From positions 1 through 19,907 of the forward strand of contig CALALX010000018.1 in NCBI GenBank assembly GCA_937925635.1: 19,907 nucleotides of DNA. The letters run 5' to 3'. Source of the stretch: an uncultured Caulobacter sp. GTDB taxonomy: Bacteria > Pseudomonadota > Alphaproteobacteria > Caulobacterales > Caulobacteraceae. Shown piece after piece: positions 1-7,315 of this stretch. The notes under the pieces are model-generated. The model did no database searches, was not told where the DNA came from, and was given only the letters and a program-made list of their open reading frames with translations. Position numbers and translations under genes: made by a program. The number at the start of each line of letters is the position of its first letter. Position 1 is the first letter of the stretch.

Positions 1-364
1 CCACACCGACGCCGCACTCCGCGAGGCGGAGGAGGAAATCGGTCTCGACCGGTCGTTCGTCGAGCCGCTCGGCTATCTCGACAGCTATCGCACCGGCACC
101 GGCTTCCTGGTGACGCCGGTCGTCGCCTTCGTGCCGCCGGACCTGCCGCTGACGCCCAACCCGCATGAGGTGGCGGACATCTTCGAGACGCCGTTCGGCT
201 TCCTGATGGACCCGACGAACCATGAGCGCCGCCACTACGACATGCCCGACGGTCAGCGCCGCCACTTCTACGCCATGACCTGGGAGAACCAGCTGATCTG
301 GGGCGCGACGGCCGGGATGCTGCGCGCGCTCTACGACCGGCTGTACGGCGCGGCGATCGCCTAA
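1..364 (+). CDS. NUDIX hydrolase, CoA pyrophosphatase-like (3' part)
   Basis: The reading frame is open from base 2 to the TAA at 362-364, and the 5' end lies outside the window. The visible part begins inside the NUDIX box: residues read REAEEEIGL, the REUXEEXGU core that binds the metal ions for diphosphate hydrolysis. After it comes GYLDSYRTGTGFLVTPVVAF and a C-terminal helix with WGATAGMLRALYDRL, which is typical of the CoA pyrophosphatase (NudL/YeaB-like) branch that cleaves CoA to phosphopantetheine and 3',5'-ADP. About 120 residues are seen of a family usually near 200. The cca gene follows 60 bases later on the same strand, so the two may be co-transcribed. The family is clear. The CoA substrate is inferred from the C-terminal pattern, and the NudL-specific signature upstream of the box is not visible. 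Confidence 0.85.
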   Translation, partial: HTDAALREAEEEIGLDRSFVEPLGYLDSYRTGTGFLVTPVVAFVPPDLPLTPNPHEVADIFETPFGFLMDPTNHERRHYDMPDGQRRHFYAMTWENQLIWGATAGMLRALYDRLYGAAIA

Positions 365-424
365 GCGCGAAAGGGACGCCCTGCTCACTTTCCTTACCCA
401 AATTGGCGCCTTAAGCCGTTCGGC

Positions 425-1696
425 ATGAGTTCCTCGACAGTGACCCTTCCTGACACCATCGGCGTCCAGCCCTGGATGAGCCTGCCTGCCACGCGCGCGG
501 TGATCGAGGCGCTGGAAGCGCGCGGCTTCGCCGGCTGCGCCCGATTCGTCGGCGGCTGCGTGCGCAACGCGCTGCTCCGGCAGCCGATCGACGACATCGA
601 CATCGCCACCACCCTGACGCCCGACCAGGTGACCGAAGCGCTGGAGGCAGCCGGGATCAAGGTCGTGCCCACCGGCGTCGACCATGGCACCGTCACTGCG
701 GTCGTCGCCGGCAAGTCTTTCGAGATTACGACCCTGCGCAAGGACGTTTCGACCGACGGCCGCCGCGCCGTGGTCGCCTTCACCCAGGACTGGAGCGAGG
801 ACGCCGTTCGCCGCGACTTTCGGCTGAACGCCCTCTACGCCGACGCCACCGGCCGCATCTTCGATCCGACCGGTCAGGGTGTGGCCGACGCACTGGCGGG
901 CCGGATCGTCTTCGTGGGCGATCCCATGACCCGCATCCGCGAGGACTACCTCCGGATCCTGCGCTTTTTCCGGTTCCAAGCCTGGTACGGCAAGGGTGAG
1001 CCCGACGCGGCCGCCCTCGCGGCCTGTAAGGCGCTCAAGGGCATGTTGTCGGGCCGCGCCGCCGAGCGGACACAGAAGGAGCTGCTCAAGCTGCTCGCCG
1101 CCGATGATCCGCGCGCCTCGCTCCGGCTGATGGCCGCCACGGGCATCCTCGGCGCGGTGATGCCGCAGGTGAAGGCCCTGACCCGCTTCGAGAGGCTGGT
1201 CGAGATCGAGACCGAGCAACTGTTCGAGAACGATCCCGAGTTGCGCCTGGCGGCGATGATTCCCGACGATCCGAAGGTCGCGCAGGATGTCGCCGAACGG
1301 CTTCGCCTTTCAAACGCGCTGAAGGACCGCTTGATCGCCGCCGCCGGGCGCGAGCCGCGCGTCGTCTCCTGGATGAGCCCGCGCGAGACGCGCCGCGCCG
1401 TCTACGCCATCGGCGTTCGCGCCTTCGTGGACCGGGTGAAGCTGGCCTGGGCCGCTTCGGACCGAGACGCCGCCGCGCCGCAGTGGCGGGCGCTGATTCC
1501 GCTGGCCGAAAGCTGGACCGCGCCGCCCTTCCCGCTGACCGGGGAGGAAGTCATCGCCGCCGGCGTGCCGAAGGGTCCGATGGTCGGCCAGGTGCTGAAG
1601 GAGGTCGAAGCCTGGTGGATCGACCTCGACTTCATCGACGACAAGCTGGCGGCGGTGGAGCGGCTGAAGGCGGTCGCGCAGGGAATGGCGTACTGA
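425..1696 (+). CDS. cca: CCA tRNA nucleotidyltransferase
   Basis: 423-residue class II nucleotidyltransferase that builds or repairs the 3' CCA end of tRNA from CTP and ATP in the cytoplasm. Visible motifs are FVGGCVRNALL (residues 41-51, the GG-R element), D57-I-D59 (metal-binding DxD), RRDFRLNALYAD (129-140, the RRDF motif followed by the fold's second strand), and DYLRILRFFRF (174-184, neck-domain RhxRF). AERTQKELLKLL follows in the helical neck/body. The length is typical of the alphaproteobacterial form without an HD domain; I see none at the C-terminus. The first ATG of the frame is at 425, and a second ATG at residue 18 is possible but would shorten the head domain. There is no strong Shine-Dalgarno. 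The gene ends 18 bases from the end of convergent hemF. Poly(A) polymerase I is the related alternative, but this size fits CCA-adding better. Confidence 0.9.
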   Translation: MSSSTVTLPDTIGVQPWMSLPATRAVIEALEARGFAGCARFVGGCVRNALLRQPIDDIDIATTLTPDQVTEALEAAGIKVVPTGVDHGTVTAVVAGKSFEITTLRKDVSTDGRRAVVAFTQDWSEDAVRRDFRLNALYADATGRIFDPTGQGVADALAGRIVFVGDPMTRIREDYLRILRFFRFQAWYGKGEPDAAALAACKALKGMLSGRAAERTQKELLKLLAADDPRASLRLMAATGILGAVMPQVKALTRFERLVEIETEQLFENDPELRLAAMIPDDPKVAQDVAERLRLSNALKDRLIAAAGREPRVVSWMSPRETRRAVYAIGVRAFVDRVKLAWAASDRDAAAPQWRALIPLAESWTAPPFPLTGEEVIAAGVPKGPMVGQVLKEVEAWWIDLDFIDDKLAAVERLKAVAQGMAY

Positions 1697-1714
1697 CGTC
1701 GGCGTTTCAGGACG

Positions 1715-2587
1715 CTACGGCCACTTCACCTCGGGCGGCATCGAGCTGAGGATCGAGTCGACATTGCCGCCGGTCTTCAGGCCGAAGGTCGTGCCGCGAT
1801 CGTAGAGCAGGTTGAACTCGACGTAGCGGCCGCGACGCACAAGCTGTTCCTCGCGTTCCTCAGGCGTCCAGGCCTCGTGCATGCGGCCGCGCGCGATCTT
1901 CGGATAGATGTCGAGGAAGGCTTCGCCAACGTCGCGGGTGAAGGCGAAGTCGCGATCCCAGTCGCCGCTGTCGTGGTGATCGTAGAAGATGCCGCCGATT
2001 CCGCGCGGCTCGTTCCGGTGCGGCAGGAAGAAGTACTCGTCGCACCACTGCCGGTATTTCTCGTACCAGGCCGGATCATGGCGATCGCAGGCCGCCTTGA
2101 ACGCCGCGTGGAAGGCGACCGCGTCGGGAAAGTCCTGTTCGCGCTGGTAGCCGAGCAGCGGGGTCAGGTCGCCGCCGCCGCCGAACCAGCCCTTGGTGGT
2201 GCAGATGAAGCGGGTGTTCATATGCACGGCCGGCACCCGCGGGCTGCGCATGTGGGCGATCAGCGAGACGCCGGTGGCGAAGAAGCGCGGATCCTCATCC
2301 GCTCCAGGAATGGTCTTGGCCATCTCCGGCGTGAAGGTTCCATGGACGACGGAGGTATGGACGCCGACCTTCTCGAAGAAGCGGCCGTGCATCATGCCCA
2401 TGACGCCGCCGCCGCCCGCCTCGCGCACCCAGGGCTTGCGCTCGAAGCGGCCGGGCGCGCCCGGATAGAGGTCGGCGGGAGCCTCGTCCTCAAGCGCCTC
2501 GAAGGCTGAGTGGATCCGGTCGCGGAGGGATTCGAACCATTCGCGGGCCCGGGTCTTGCGGTCTTCCAGGAGATTGACTTGGGTCAT
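1715..2587 (-). CDS. hemF: Oxygen-dependent coproporphyrinogen III oxidase
   Basis: 290 residues, close to the usual ~300 for HemF. It oxidatively decarboxylates coproporphyrinogen III to protoporphyrinogen IX using O2, the aerobic step late in heme synthesis, in the cytoplasm as a homodimer. The family signatures are all present: REAGGGGVMGMMHGRFFEK near residues 56-73, VHMNTRFICT (121-130), GGGGDLTPLLGY (136-147), WCDEYFFLPHRNEPRGIGG (181-199), and a C-terminal block GRYVEFNLLYDRGTTFGL (253-270) followed by KTGGN. The ATG at 2587 has AGAAGG about 7 bases upstream on the minus strand. The gene is transcribed away from petABC, and the 221-base gap between them must hold both promoters. Co-localisation with the cytochrome bc1 operon makes sense because both cytochromes b and c1 need heme. 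Confidence 0.96.
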   Translation of the reverse strand: MTQVNLLEDRKTRAREWFESLRDRIHSAFEALEDEAPADLYPGAPGRFERKPWVREAGGGGVMGMMHGRFFEKVGVHTSVVHGTFTPEMAKTIPGADEDPRFFATGVSLIAHMRSPRVPAVHMNTRFICTTKGWFGGGGDLTPLLGYQREQDFPDAVAFHAAFKAACDRHDPAWYEKYRQWCDEYFFLPHRNEPRGIGGIFYDHHDSGDWDRDFAFTRDVGEAFLDIYPKIARGRMHEAWTPEEREEQLVRRGRYVEFNLLYDRGTTFGLKTGGNVDSILSSMPPEVKWP

Positions 2588-2657
2588 GGCGGGCCTTCTA
2601 CAGCCTTGTCAGCGTGCGTCCATGCAGCGCGGAAATCCATATTCCCGACATGGTCTG

Positions 2658-2686
2658 TTGAAAAAGGGCGTGACGCGCACTAATCG
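2658..2686 (+). promoter_or_regulatory. petAp: Weak candidate promoter for petABC
   Basis: TTGAAA at 2658-2663 and TAATCG at 2681-2686 are 17 bases apart, an acceptable sigma70-type arrangement but a poor -10. The downstream inverted repeat (2667-2694) would cover the spacer and -10. A 5' leader of roughly 115 bases to the GTG at 2809 would result. No better promoter was seen in the gap, and this could be chance. Confidence 0.25.
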
Positions 2687-2694
2687 GTCACGCC
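2667..2694. promoter_or_regulatory. Perfect inverted repeat between hemF and petA
   Basis: GGCGTGAC (2667-2674) and GTCACGCC (2687-2694) form a perfect 8-bp inverted repeat with a 12-base spacer. Half-site centres are 20 bp apart, about two helical turns, as for a dimeric regulator. Read on the minus strand, the same sequence is a GC-rich hairpin followed directly by CTTTTTC, so it also resembles an intrinsic terminator or leader hairpin ahead of hemF. No minus-strand gene ends here, so a terminator would have to act on an antisense or leader RNA. I cannot decide between the two readings. Confidence 0.45.
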
Positions 2695-2808
2695 ACGGGA
2701 CAACGACGGGGCGGCGGGGGTGACTCGCGTGCGCCTCGGGCGCTGCTTCCGAAACTCATTTCAGGCCGCTCACCTCCTCTGACGCGGCATATCGAAGGGT
2801 GATCTAAC

Positions 2809-3345
2809 GTGGCCGAGAACGACCCCGGTCCTGAGGGCAAAGACCCGAACCGGCGCGACTTCATTCATATCGCCGCCATCACCGCCGCCGGCGTCGGCGC
2901 GGGGGCTGTCGCCTGGCCGTTCATCGCCCAGATGAACCCGTCCGCCGATACCCTGGCCCTGGCCAGCGTCGAGTACGACCTGACCAAGGTCGAGGCCGGC
3001 ATGCAGGTGACGATCAACTGGCGCGGCAAGCCGCTGTTCATCCGCAACCGCACCCAGGCGCAGATCGACGCGGCGGTGAAGGGTGATCACGATCCGATGC
3101 CGGATCCGCAGCCGGACGCAGAGCGCCACAAGGACGGCAAGGCCCAGTGGCTGGTGCTGGTGGGTTCCTGCACGCACCTCGGCTGCGTGCCGACCGTGGG
3201 CGGCGGCGACTACGGCGGCTGGTTCTGCCCCTGCCACGGTTCGCACTACGACACCTCCGGTCGTATCCGCAAAGGCCCGGCGCCCAAGAACCTGGTGGTG
3301 CCCGAGTACGCCTTCCTTTCCGACACCAAGGTCAAGATCGGCTGA
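2809..3345 (+). CDS. petA: Ubiquinol-cytochrome c reductase iron-sulfur (Rieske) subunit
   Basis: 178-residue Rieske protein of the cytochrome bc1 complex. It takes an electron from ubiquinol at the Qo site and passes it to cytochrome c1. The N-terminus has a twin-arginine pattern (NRRDFIH, residues 14-20) followed by a single hydrophobic anchor (about 20-40), as expected for a Tat-inserted, membrane-anchored protein with a periplasmic head. Box 1 is CTHLGC (121-126) and box 2 is CPCHGSH (140-146). C121, H123, C140 and H143 are the cluster ligands, and C126 and C142 the conserved disulfide pair. The start is a GTG at 2809, supported by an AAGGG about 9-13 bases upstream and by the position of the RR motif. 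petB begins 5 bases after the stop, so the two genes are one operon and probably translationally linked. Confidence 0.97.
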   Translation: MAENDPGPEGKDPNRRDFIHIAAITAAGVGAGAVAWPFIAQMNPSADTLALASVEYDLTKVEAGMQVTINWRGKPLFIRNRTQAQIDAAVKGDHDPMPDPQPDAERHKDGKAQWLVLVGSCTHLGCVPTVGGGDYGGWFCPCHGSHYDTSGRIRKGPAPKNLVVPEYAFLSDTKVKIG

Positions 3346-3350
3346 CGTAG

Positions 3351-4640
3351 ATGAGCGGACATTCGACCTATCAACCCAAGAATGCGTTCTCCCGCTGGAT
3401 GGACGCGCGCCTGCCCGTCGGCCGCCTGGTCTGGGACAGCTTCGTCGACTACCCGACGCCGCGGAACCTGAACTACTGGTGGACCTTCGGCGGCATCCTG
3501 AGCCTTTGCCTCGGCGTGCAGATCCTGACCGGCGTTGTGCTGGCGATGCACTACACGCCCAGCGCCGCGGGTGCGTTCAACTCGGTTGAGCACATCATGC
3601 GGAACGTCAACTACGGCTGGCTGATCCGTTACATCCACGCCAACGGCGCGTCGATGTTCTTCATCGCCGTCTACCTGCACATGCTGCGCGGGCTCTACTA
3701 CGGCTCCTACAAGGCGCCGCGCGAAATCCTGTGGCTTCTGGGCTGTGTGATCTACCTGCTGATGATGGCCACGGCCTTCATGGGCTACGTCCTGCCCTGG
3801 GGCCAGATGAGCTTCCACGGCGCGGTGGTGATCACCAATCTGCTGGGCGCCTTCCCGATCGTCGGCGAGACCATCACCACCCTGCTGTGGGGCGGTTTCG
3901 CGGTCGACGAGCCGACGCTGAAGCGCTTCTTCTCGCTGCACTACCTGTTGCCGTTCATGATCGCGGGCGTCGTGATCCTGCACATCTGGGCGCTGCACGT
4001 CGTCGGCCAGAACAACCCGACCGGCGTTGAGCCCAAGTCGAAGGCCGACACCGTGCCCTTCACCCCGTACGCGACGGTGAAGGACGGCTTCGCGATGAGC
4101 GTCTTCCTGGTGCTGTTCGCGATCTTCGTCTTCTACATGCCCAACGCCCTGGGCCATGCCGACAACTACGTGCCGGCCAACCCGCTGGTGACGCCGTCGC
4201 ACATCGTGCCGGAGTGGTACTTCCTGCCGTTCTACGCGATCCTGCGGGCCGTCCCGGACAAGCTGATGGGCGTTCTGGCCATGTTCGGCGCCATCGCCTG
4301 CCTGTTCGCGCTGCCCTGGCTGGACACCTCGAAGGTCAAGTCGATGCGGTACCGGCCGCAGGCGCAGCTGTACTTCGTCATCTTCCTGGTGATCTGCGTG
4401 ATCCTCGGCTTCTGCGGCGCCAAGCTGCCCGACGATCAGGTCATCCCGGGCCTTGAGACGGGTATCAAGGTGCTTGAGTCCGATCTCAACAGCTGGGTCT
4501 GGCTGTCGCGTATCGCCACCCTCTACTACTTCGCCTACTTCCTGGTGGTGATGCCGGTGCTGGGTCTGACGGAGAAGCCGCGCCCGGTTCCCGAAACCAT
4601 CTCCTCGCCGGTGCTCGGCGACTCCGACAAGAAGGACTGA
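3351..4640 (+). CDS. petB: Cytochrome b subunit of bc1 complex
   Basis: 429-residue membrane protein carrying the two b hemes and the Qo and Qi quinone sites of complex III. The four heme ligands are visible as two His pairs spaced 14 apart: H96/H110 (RYIHANG, VYLHMLRG) and H197/H211 (SLHYLLPF, VILHIWALH), as in alphaproteobacterial cytochrome b. The Qo motif PEWY is at 287-290 in VPEWYFLPFYAILR. Hydrophobic segments fit eight transmembrane helices, and the C-terminus is a short polar tail. The length is typical of a stand-alone cytochrome b, so it is not the b/c1 fusion (fbcH) found in some rhizobia. It is flanked by petA 5 bases upstream and petC 6 bases downstream. Confidence 0.98.
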   Translation: MSGHSTYQPKNAFSRWMDARLPVGRLVWDSFVDYPTPRNLNYWWTFGGILSLCLGVQILTGVVLAMHYTPSAAGAFNSVEHIMRNVNYGWLIRYIHANGASMFFIAVYLHMLRGLYYGSYKAPREILWLLGCVIYLLMMATAFMGYVLPWGQMSFHGAVVITNLLGAFPIVGETITTLLWGGFAVDEPTLKRFFSLHYLLPFMIAGVVILHIWALHVVGQNNPTGVEPKSKADTVPFTPYATVKDGFAMSVFLVLFAIFVFYMPNALGHADNYVPANPLVTPSHIVPEWYFLPFYAILRAVPDKLMGVLAMFGAIACLFALPWLDTSKVKSMRYRPQAQLYFVIFLVICVILGFCGAKLPDDQVIPGLETGIKVLESDLNSWVWLSRIATLYYFAYFLVVMPVLGLTEKPRPVPETISSPVLGDSDKKD

Positions 4641-4646
4641 GCCCCG

Positions 4647-5441
4647 ATGCTGCGCAAAGTCACCCTGCTGGCGGCGGCTCTGGTCCTGATGGGCGGTTCG
4701 GCCCTCGCGGCGAGCAACGCTGAAAAGGCTCCGGACGTCGCCTTCAGCTTCGAAGGCCCGTTCGGCAAGTACGATCAGGCCCAGCTGCAACGCGGCTACA
4801 AGGTCTACCGTGAGGTCTGCTCGGCCTGCCACAGCATGAACCTGCTGTCGTTCCGCAACCTCGGCGACCGCGGCGGCCCGTTCTATGATCCCAAGTACGA
4901 GACGTCGAACGACAACCCGTACGTGAAGGCGATCGCCGCCGAGGCCCAGATCGACGACATCGACGGCGAGACCGGCGATCCGATCAAGCGTCCGGGCACG
5001 CCGGCCGACCGCTTCCCCAAGCCGTTCCCGAACGACGTGGCGGCCAAGGCCAGCAACGGCGGCGCCCTGCCGCCCGACCTGTCGCTGATCGCCAAGGCCC
5101 GCGCCGGCGGTCCCGAGTATGTGGCCGCCCTGATGCAGGGCTACGGCGCCGCGCCCCACGGGCACGAGCCGCCCCCGGGCCTGCACTACAATAAGTACTT
5201 CCCGGGCGGCGCCATCGCCATGGCCGCGCCCCTGGCGCCGGGCAAGGTGGAGTTCGACGACGGAACGAAGTCGACGCTCAAGAACCAGGCGCGGGACGTG
5301 GCCGCCTTCCTGATGTGGGCCGCCGAGCCCAAGCTGGAAGAGCGTAAGCAGATGGGCGCCGCGGTGATGGTGTTCCTCGTGCTGTTCGCCGGTCTGCTGT
5401 ACGCGAGCTATCGCCGCGTCTGGAGGAACGAGAGCCACTAG
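4647..5441 (+). CDS. petC: Cytochrome c1 subunit of bc1 complex
   Basis: 264 residues. It accepts electrons from the Rieske protein and passes them to a soluble or membrane cytochrome c. A Sec signal peptide covers about residues 1-21 (GGSALAAS at the cleavage zone). The heme c attachment motif CSACH is at 58-62, with H62 the proximal ligand, and the distal Met is probably M192 in GGAIAMAAPL. A C-terminal transmembrane anchor lies at about 237-254, followed by a basic cytoplasmic end (YRRVWRNESH). The ATG at 4647 has GAAGGA within the end of petB. It is the last gene of the operon, and an intrinsic terminator starts 25 bases after its stop. Confidence 0.97.
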   Translation: MLRKVTLLAAALVLMGGSALAASNAEKAPDVAFSFEGPFGKYDQAQLQRGYKVYREVCSACHSMNLLSFRNLGDRGGPFYDPKYETSNDNPYVKAIAAEAQIDDIDGETGDPIKRPGTPADRFPKPFPNDVAAKASNGGALPPDLSLIAKARAGGPEYVAALMQGYGAAPHGHEPPPGLHYNKYFPGGAIAMAAPLAPGKVEFDDGTKSTLKNQARDVAAFLMWAAEPKLEERKQMGAAVMVFLVLFAGLLYASYRRVWRNESH

Positions 5442-5465
5442 GGCGAGAGTCCTTGCTATCGAGGA

Positions 5466-5495
5466 GGGCCCGGGAGCGATCCCGGGCCCTTTCTC
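5466..5495 (+). terminator. Intrinsic terminator of petABC
   Basis: A 10-bp perfect GC-rich stem pairs GGGCCCGGGA (5466-5475) with TCCCGGGCCC (5480-5489) around the tetraloop GCGA and is followed by TTTCTC. It lies 25 bases after the petC stop and directly abuts the end of the convergent gene at 5494. The T-run is on the plus side only, so it should act chiefly on the pet transcript. Confidence 0.9.
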
Positions 5496-6306
5496 ATTGG
5501 GGGACCAGCCACAGCGCGCCGCCGGCGATGTCGAGCCGCAGCCGCCAGCGCGCCCAGAACTCCAGGCCCAACGCGCCGGCCAGGGCGGGGTCGAGGCCTT
5601 CGGCCGTGGCGGCCGACACCTCTTCATACAGCCGCCCGTCGACTGACAGCGCCCTGAGCCGCGCGGGCGCGAGGCGGCGCGGCGTCGGATCCAGGCCCGT
5701 GGCGGCCGGCCGCAGGTCGGCGTCGGCCAGCCGGACCGCCGCCCGCGAACCCCAGTCGACGGCGAAGAGGCCAGCGCGGGCTCGCCGATCGTCCGAAACC
5801 GCCGCGCGGACCGCCGGCATGCCGTGCACCAGCACCAGCGGAAGCGCGCGGGCGTGAGCCAGCCCGGGCGCCCGGCCGGCGTGGATGCGCACCCGGCATG
5901 GCGCGAACGCCAGATCGATCGTGTACCGGCTGAGCAGGTCCGCCCCGATGACGCCGGTGATCGGCGTGGCGAATCCGGGCGCCCGGTCGTCAAGATCGGC
6001 CACGGTCACGGCCGTCGGGGGCAGCGTCAGGTCCGCCAGACGCCCGGCGGCGGTGAACGTCCTCGGCAGCCCTTCCATGTCGGCGCGCGTGTCGTGCAGC
6101 AGGGTGTGCGCGGACGACGGGTCGAGCAGCCAATCACCGGCGACGCCGCCGATCTCCGCCGGAACCACGACCGCGCCGTTTTCGAACCAGCAGGCCGTCT
6201 CGGCGGCGCGGCCTTGCGAGGGCGTGGAGACCACGGTCAGGACGCTGGCGGCGAAGAGGGCGGCGGGGCGTGGCACGATCCTTCTTAGAACGCGTCCCGT
6301 GATCAT
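5494..6306 (-). CDS. Exported two-lobed retropepsin-like aspartyl protease homologue
   Basis: 270 residues from the ATG at 6306; a TTG two codons earlier is also open. A signal peptide is likely (basic start, hydrophobic AALFAASVLTVVS, then QGRAAE). The body repeats one pattern twice. Lobe 1 has a strand pair with VVVPAEIGG, then LLDPSSAHTLL (D62-P-S), and ends IGADLLSRYTIDLAF. Lobe 2 has LPLVLVHGMPAVRAAV, then LFAVDWGSRAAV (D184-W-G-S), and ends LGLEFWARWRLRLD followed by GGALWLVP. Each is the 'strand - D(T/S)G - ... - LG.dfL.r....iD' layout of retropepsin-like periplasmic aspartyl proteases. Neither lobe has the canonical D-T/S-G: lobe 1 is DPS and lobe 2 is DWG. So it may be an inactive or altered enzyme. 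The gene is alone, convergent with petC and divergent from the CPBP gene. The fold is fairly sure; the substrate is unknown. Confidence 0.7.
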   Translation of the reverse strand: MITGRVLRRIVPRPAALFAASVLTVVSTPSQGRAAETACWFENGAVVVPAEIGGVAGDWLLDPSSAHTLLHDTRADMEGLPRTFTAAGRLADLTLPPTAVTVADLDDRAPGFATPITGVIGADLLSRYTIDLAFAPCRVRIHAGRAPGLAHARALPLVLVHGMPAVRAAVSDDRRARAGLFAVDWGSRAAVRLADADLRPAATGLDPTPRRLAPARLRALSVDGRLYEEVSAATAEGLDPALAGALGLEFWARWRLRLDIAGGALWLVPQ

Positions 6307-6388
6307 GACCAATCGCTAAGTTGTGTCGGCCAGGCCACGGTGGAACGAGGGGCGACCGTCGGGAACAGGCGGGCCGGGAGGGCGAACG

Positions 6389-7303
6389 ATGGCCAAGGCG
6401 ACTGCAATGATGAAACGGGCCCCGTGGGCCCCTGTGTACGCCGCCGTGTGGGCGGTCGCCGTCTATGTACGGCTCCAGGCGGGCGACGCCTCCGACTCGA
6501 TCGTCATCGGCGCGCTGTTCGGTGTGCTGCTGCCGCCTGTCGTCTGGTACTTCACCCGCAAGGCCGGGCCGGCCGAGATCGCGGTCGCGAGGCCGGGCGT
6601 CGAGCTCGGTGCGGTCATCGTCTGGCTGGCGATCTACGCCGTCGTCGGTCTGGGTTGGCTGTTCACTGTCGTAAAGGACACCCTTGCGCCCGGCAGCCAG
6701 GCCTACGAGCTGGTGATGCTGGCGGTGAAGCTGGCCATCCACATTGCAATTCCGATCCTGGTGCTCAAGCTCGTCGGGGCCAAGGTCATGCCGCTGCTGG
6801 CGCCGCGGTTCGGCGCCAAGGGCGTCTGGCCGCTGATGATCATCCTGACGCTGGTCTTCTCGGCGCTGATGATGGTCGTCTCGCCGAGCCTCAAGCAGAT
6901 CTCCGGCCTCGATGTCGCGCCGTCGGTCTTCCTGTGGGCCGCGCCGGGCGCCTTCGTCTGGATGGCGCTGGAAGCCGGCCTGACCGAGGAGTTCCTGTTC
7001 CGCGCGGTGCTGCAGACGCGGCTCGCGGCTTTCCTAAAATCCGAGGCCGGGGCCATCGTCATCGGCGCCCTGCTGTTCGCGCTGGCCCATGTGCCGGGCC
7101 TCTATCTGCGGCCTGAGACCGGCGGCGACGCGATCAGCGGCCTGCCGCAGATCATCGCCTACTGCGTCGGCACCCTGTCGCCCATCGCGCTGCTGTTCGG
7201 GGTCATCTGGGCCCGCACGCGCAGCCTCGGACTGCTGGTCGTCCTGCACGCAGCCATAGACTTCCTGCCCAATCTGTCGGAATTCGTTCGCACTTGGGCA
7301 TAG
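6389..7303 (+). CDS. CPBP family intramembrane metalloprotease
   Basis: 304 residues from the ATG at 6389, chosen because GGGAGG stands 8-13 bases upstream. An earlier in-frame ATG at 6323 would add a polar, non-membrane Arg/Gly-rich stretch. There are several hydrophobic segments. The C-terminal half carries the CPBP (CAAX protease/bacteriocin-processing, Abi) signature: EAGLTEEFLFRAVLQ with E200-E201-xxx-R205 (motif 1), LFALAHVPG with H234 (motif 2), and GLLVVLHAAIDF with H287 (motif 3, where the usual Asn is Asp291). These residues form the Glu/His metal site in the membrane. Bacterial members have mostly unknown substrates, and bacteriocin self-immunity is one known role. The next gene, mtnP, starts 12 bases after the stop, so they may share a transcript without an obvious functional link. 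Confidence 0.85.
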   Translation: MAKATAMMKRAPWAPVYAAVWAVAVYVRLQAGDASDSIVIGALFGVLLPPVVWYFTRKAGPAEIAVARPGVELGAVIVWLAIYAVVGLGWLFTVVKDTLAPGSQAYELVMLAVKLAIHIAIPILVLKLVGAKVMPLLAPRFGAKGVWPLMIILTLVFSALMMVVSPSLKQISGLDVAPSVFLWAAPGAFVWMALEAGLTEEFLFRAVLQTRLAAFLKSEAGAIVIGALLFALAHVPGLYLRPETGGDAISGLPQIIAYCVGTLSPIALLFGVIWARTRSLGLLVVLHAAIDFLPNLSEFVRTWA

Positions 7304-7315
7304 GATGGGGCGAGC

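Noticed and set aside
2523..2545. tRNA T-loop-like GGTTCGAATCCC on the minus strand
   Set aside because: It falls in frame inside hemF (codons for WFESL) and no acceptor, D or anticodon arms surround it.
3246..5993. A 915-codon open frame on the minus strand across petABC
   Set aside because: It is the antisense of three certain genes with strong family motifs. GC-rich codon bias keeps this frame free of stops, and its product is low-complexity (His/Arg/Val/Gly-rich) with no domain or ribosome site.
6323..6388. Earlier start for the CPBP protease
   Set aside because: It adds a polar Arg/Gly-rich segment that does not suit a membrane protein, and the GGGAGG site favours the ATG at 6389.
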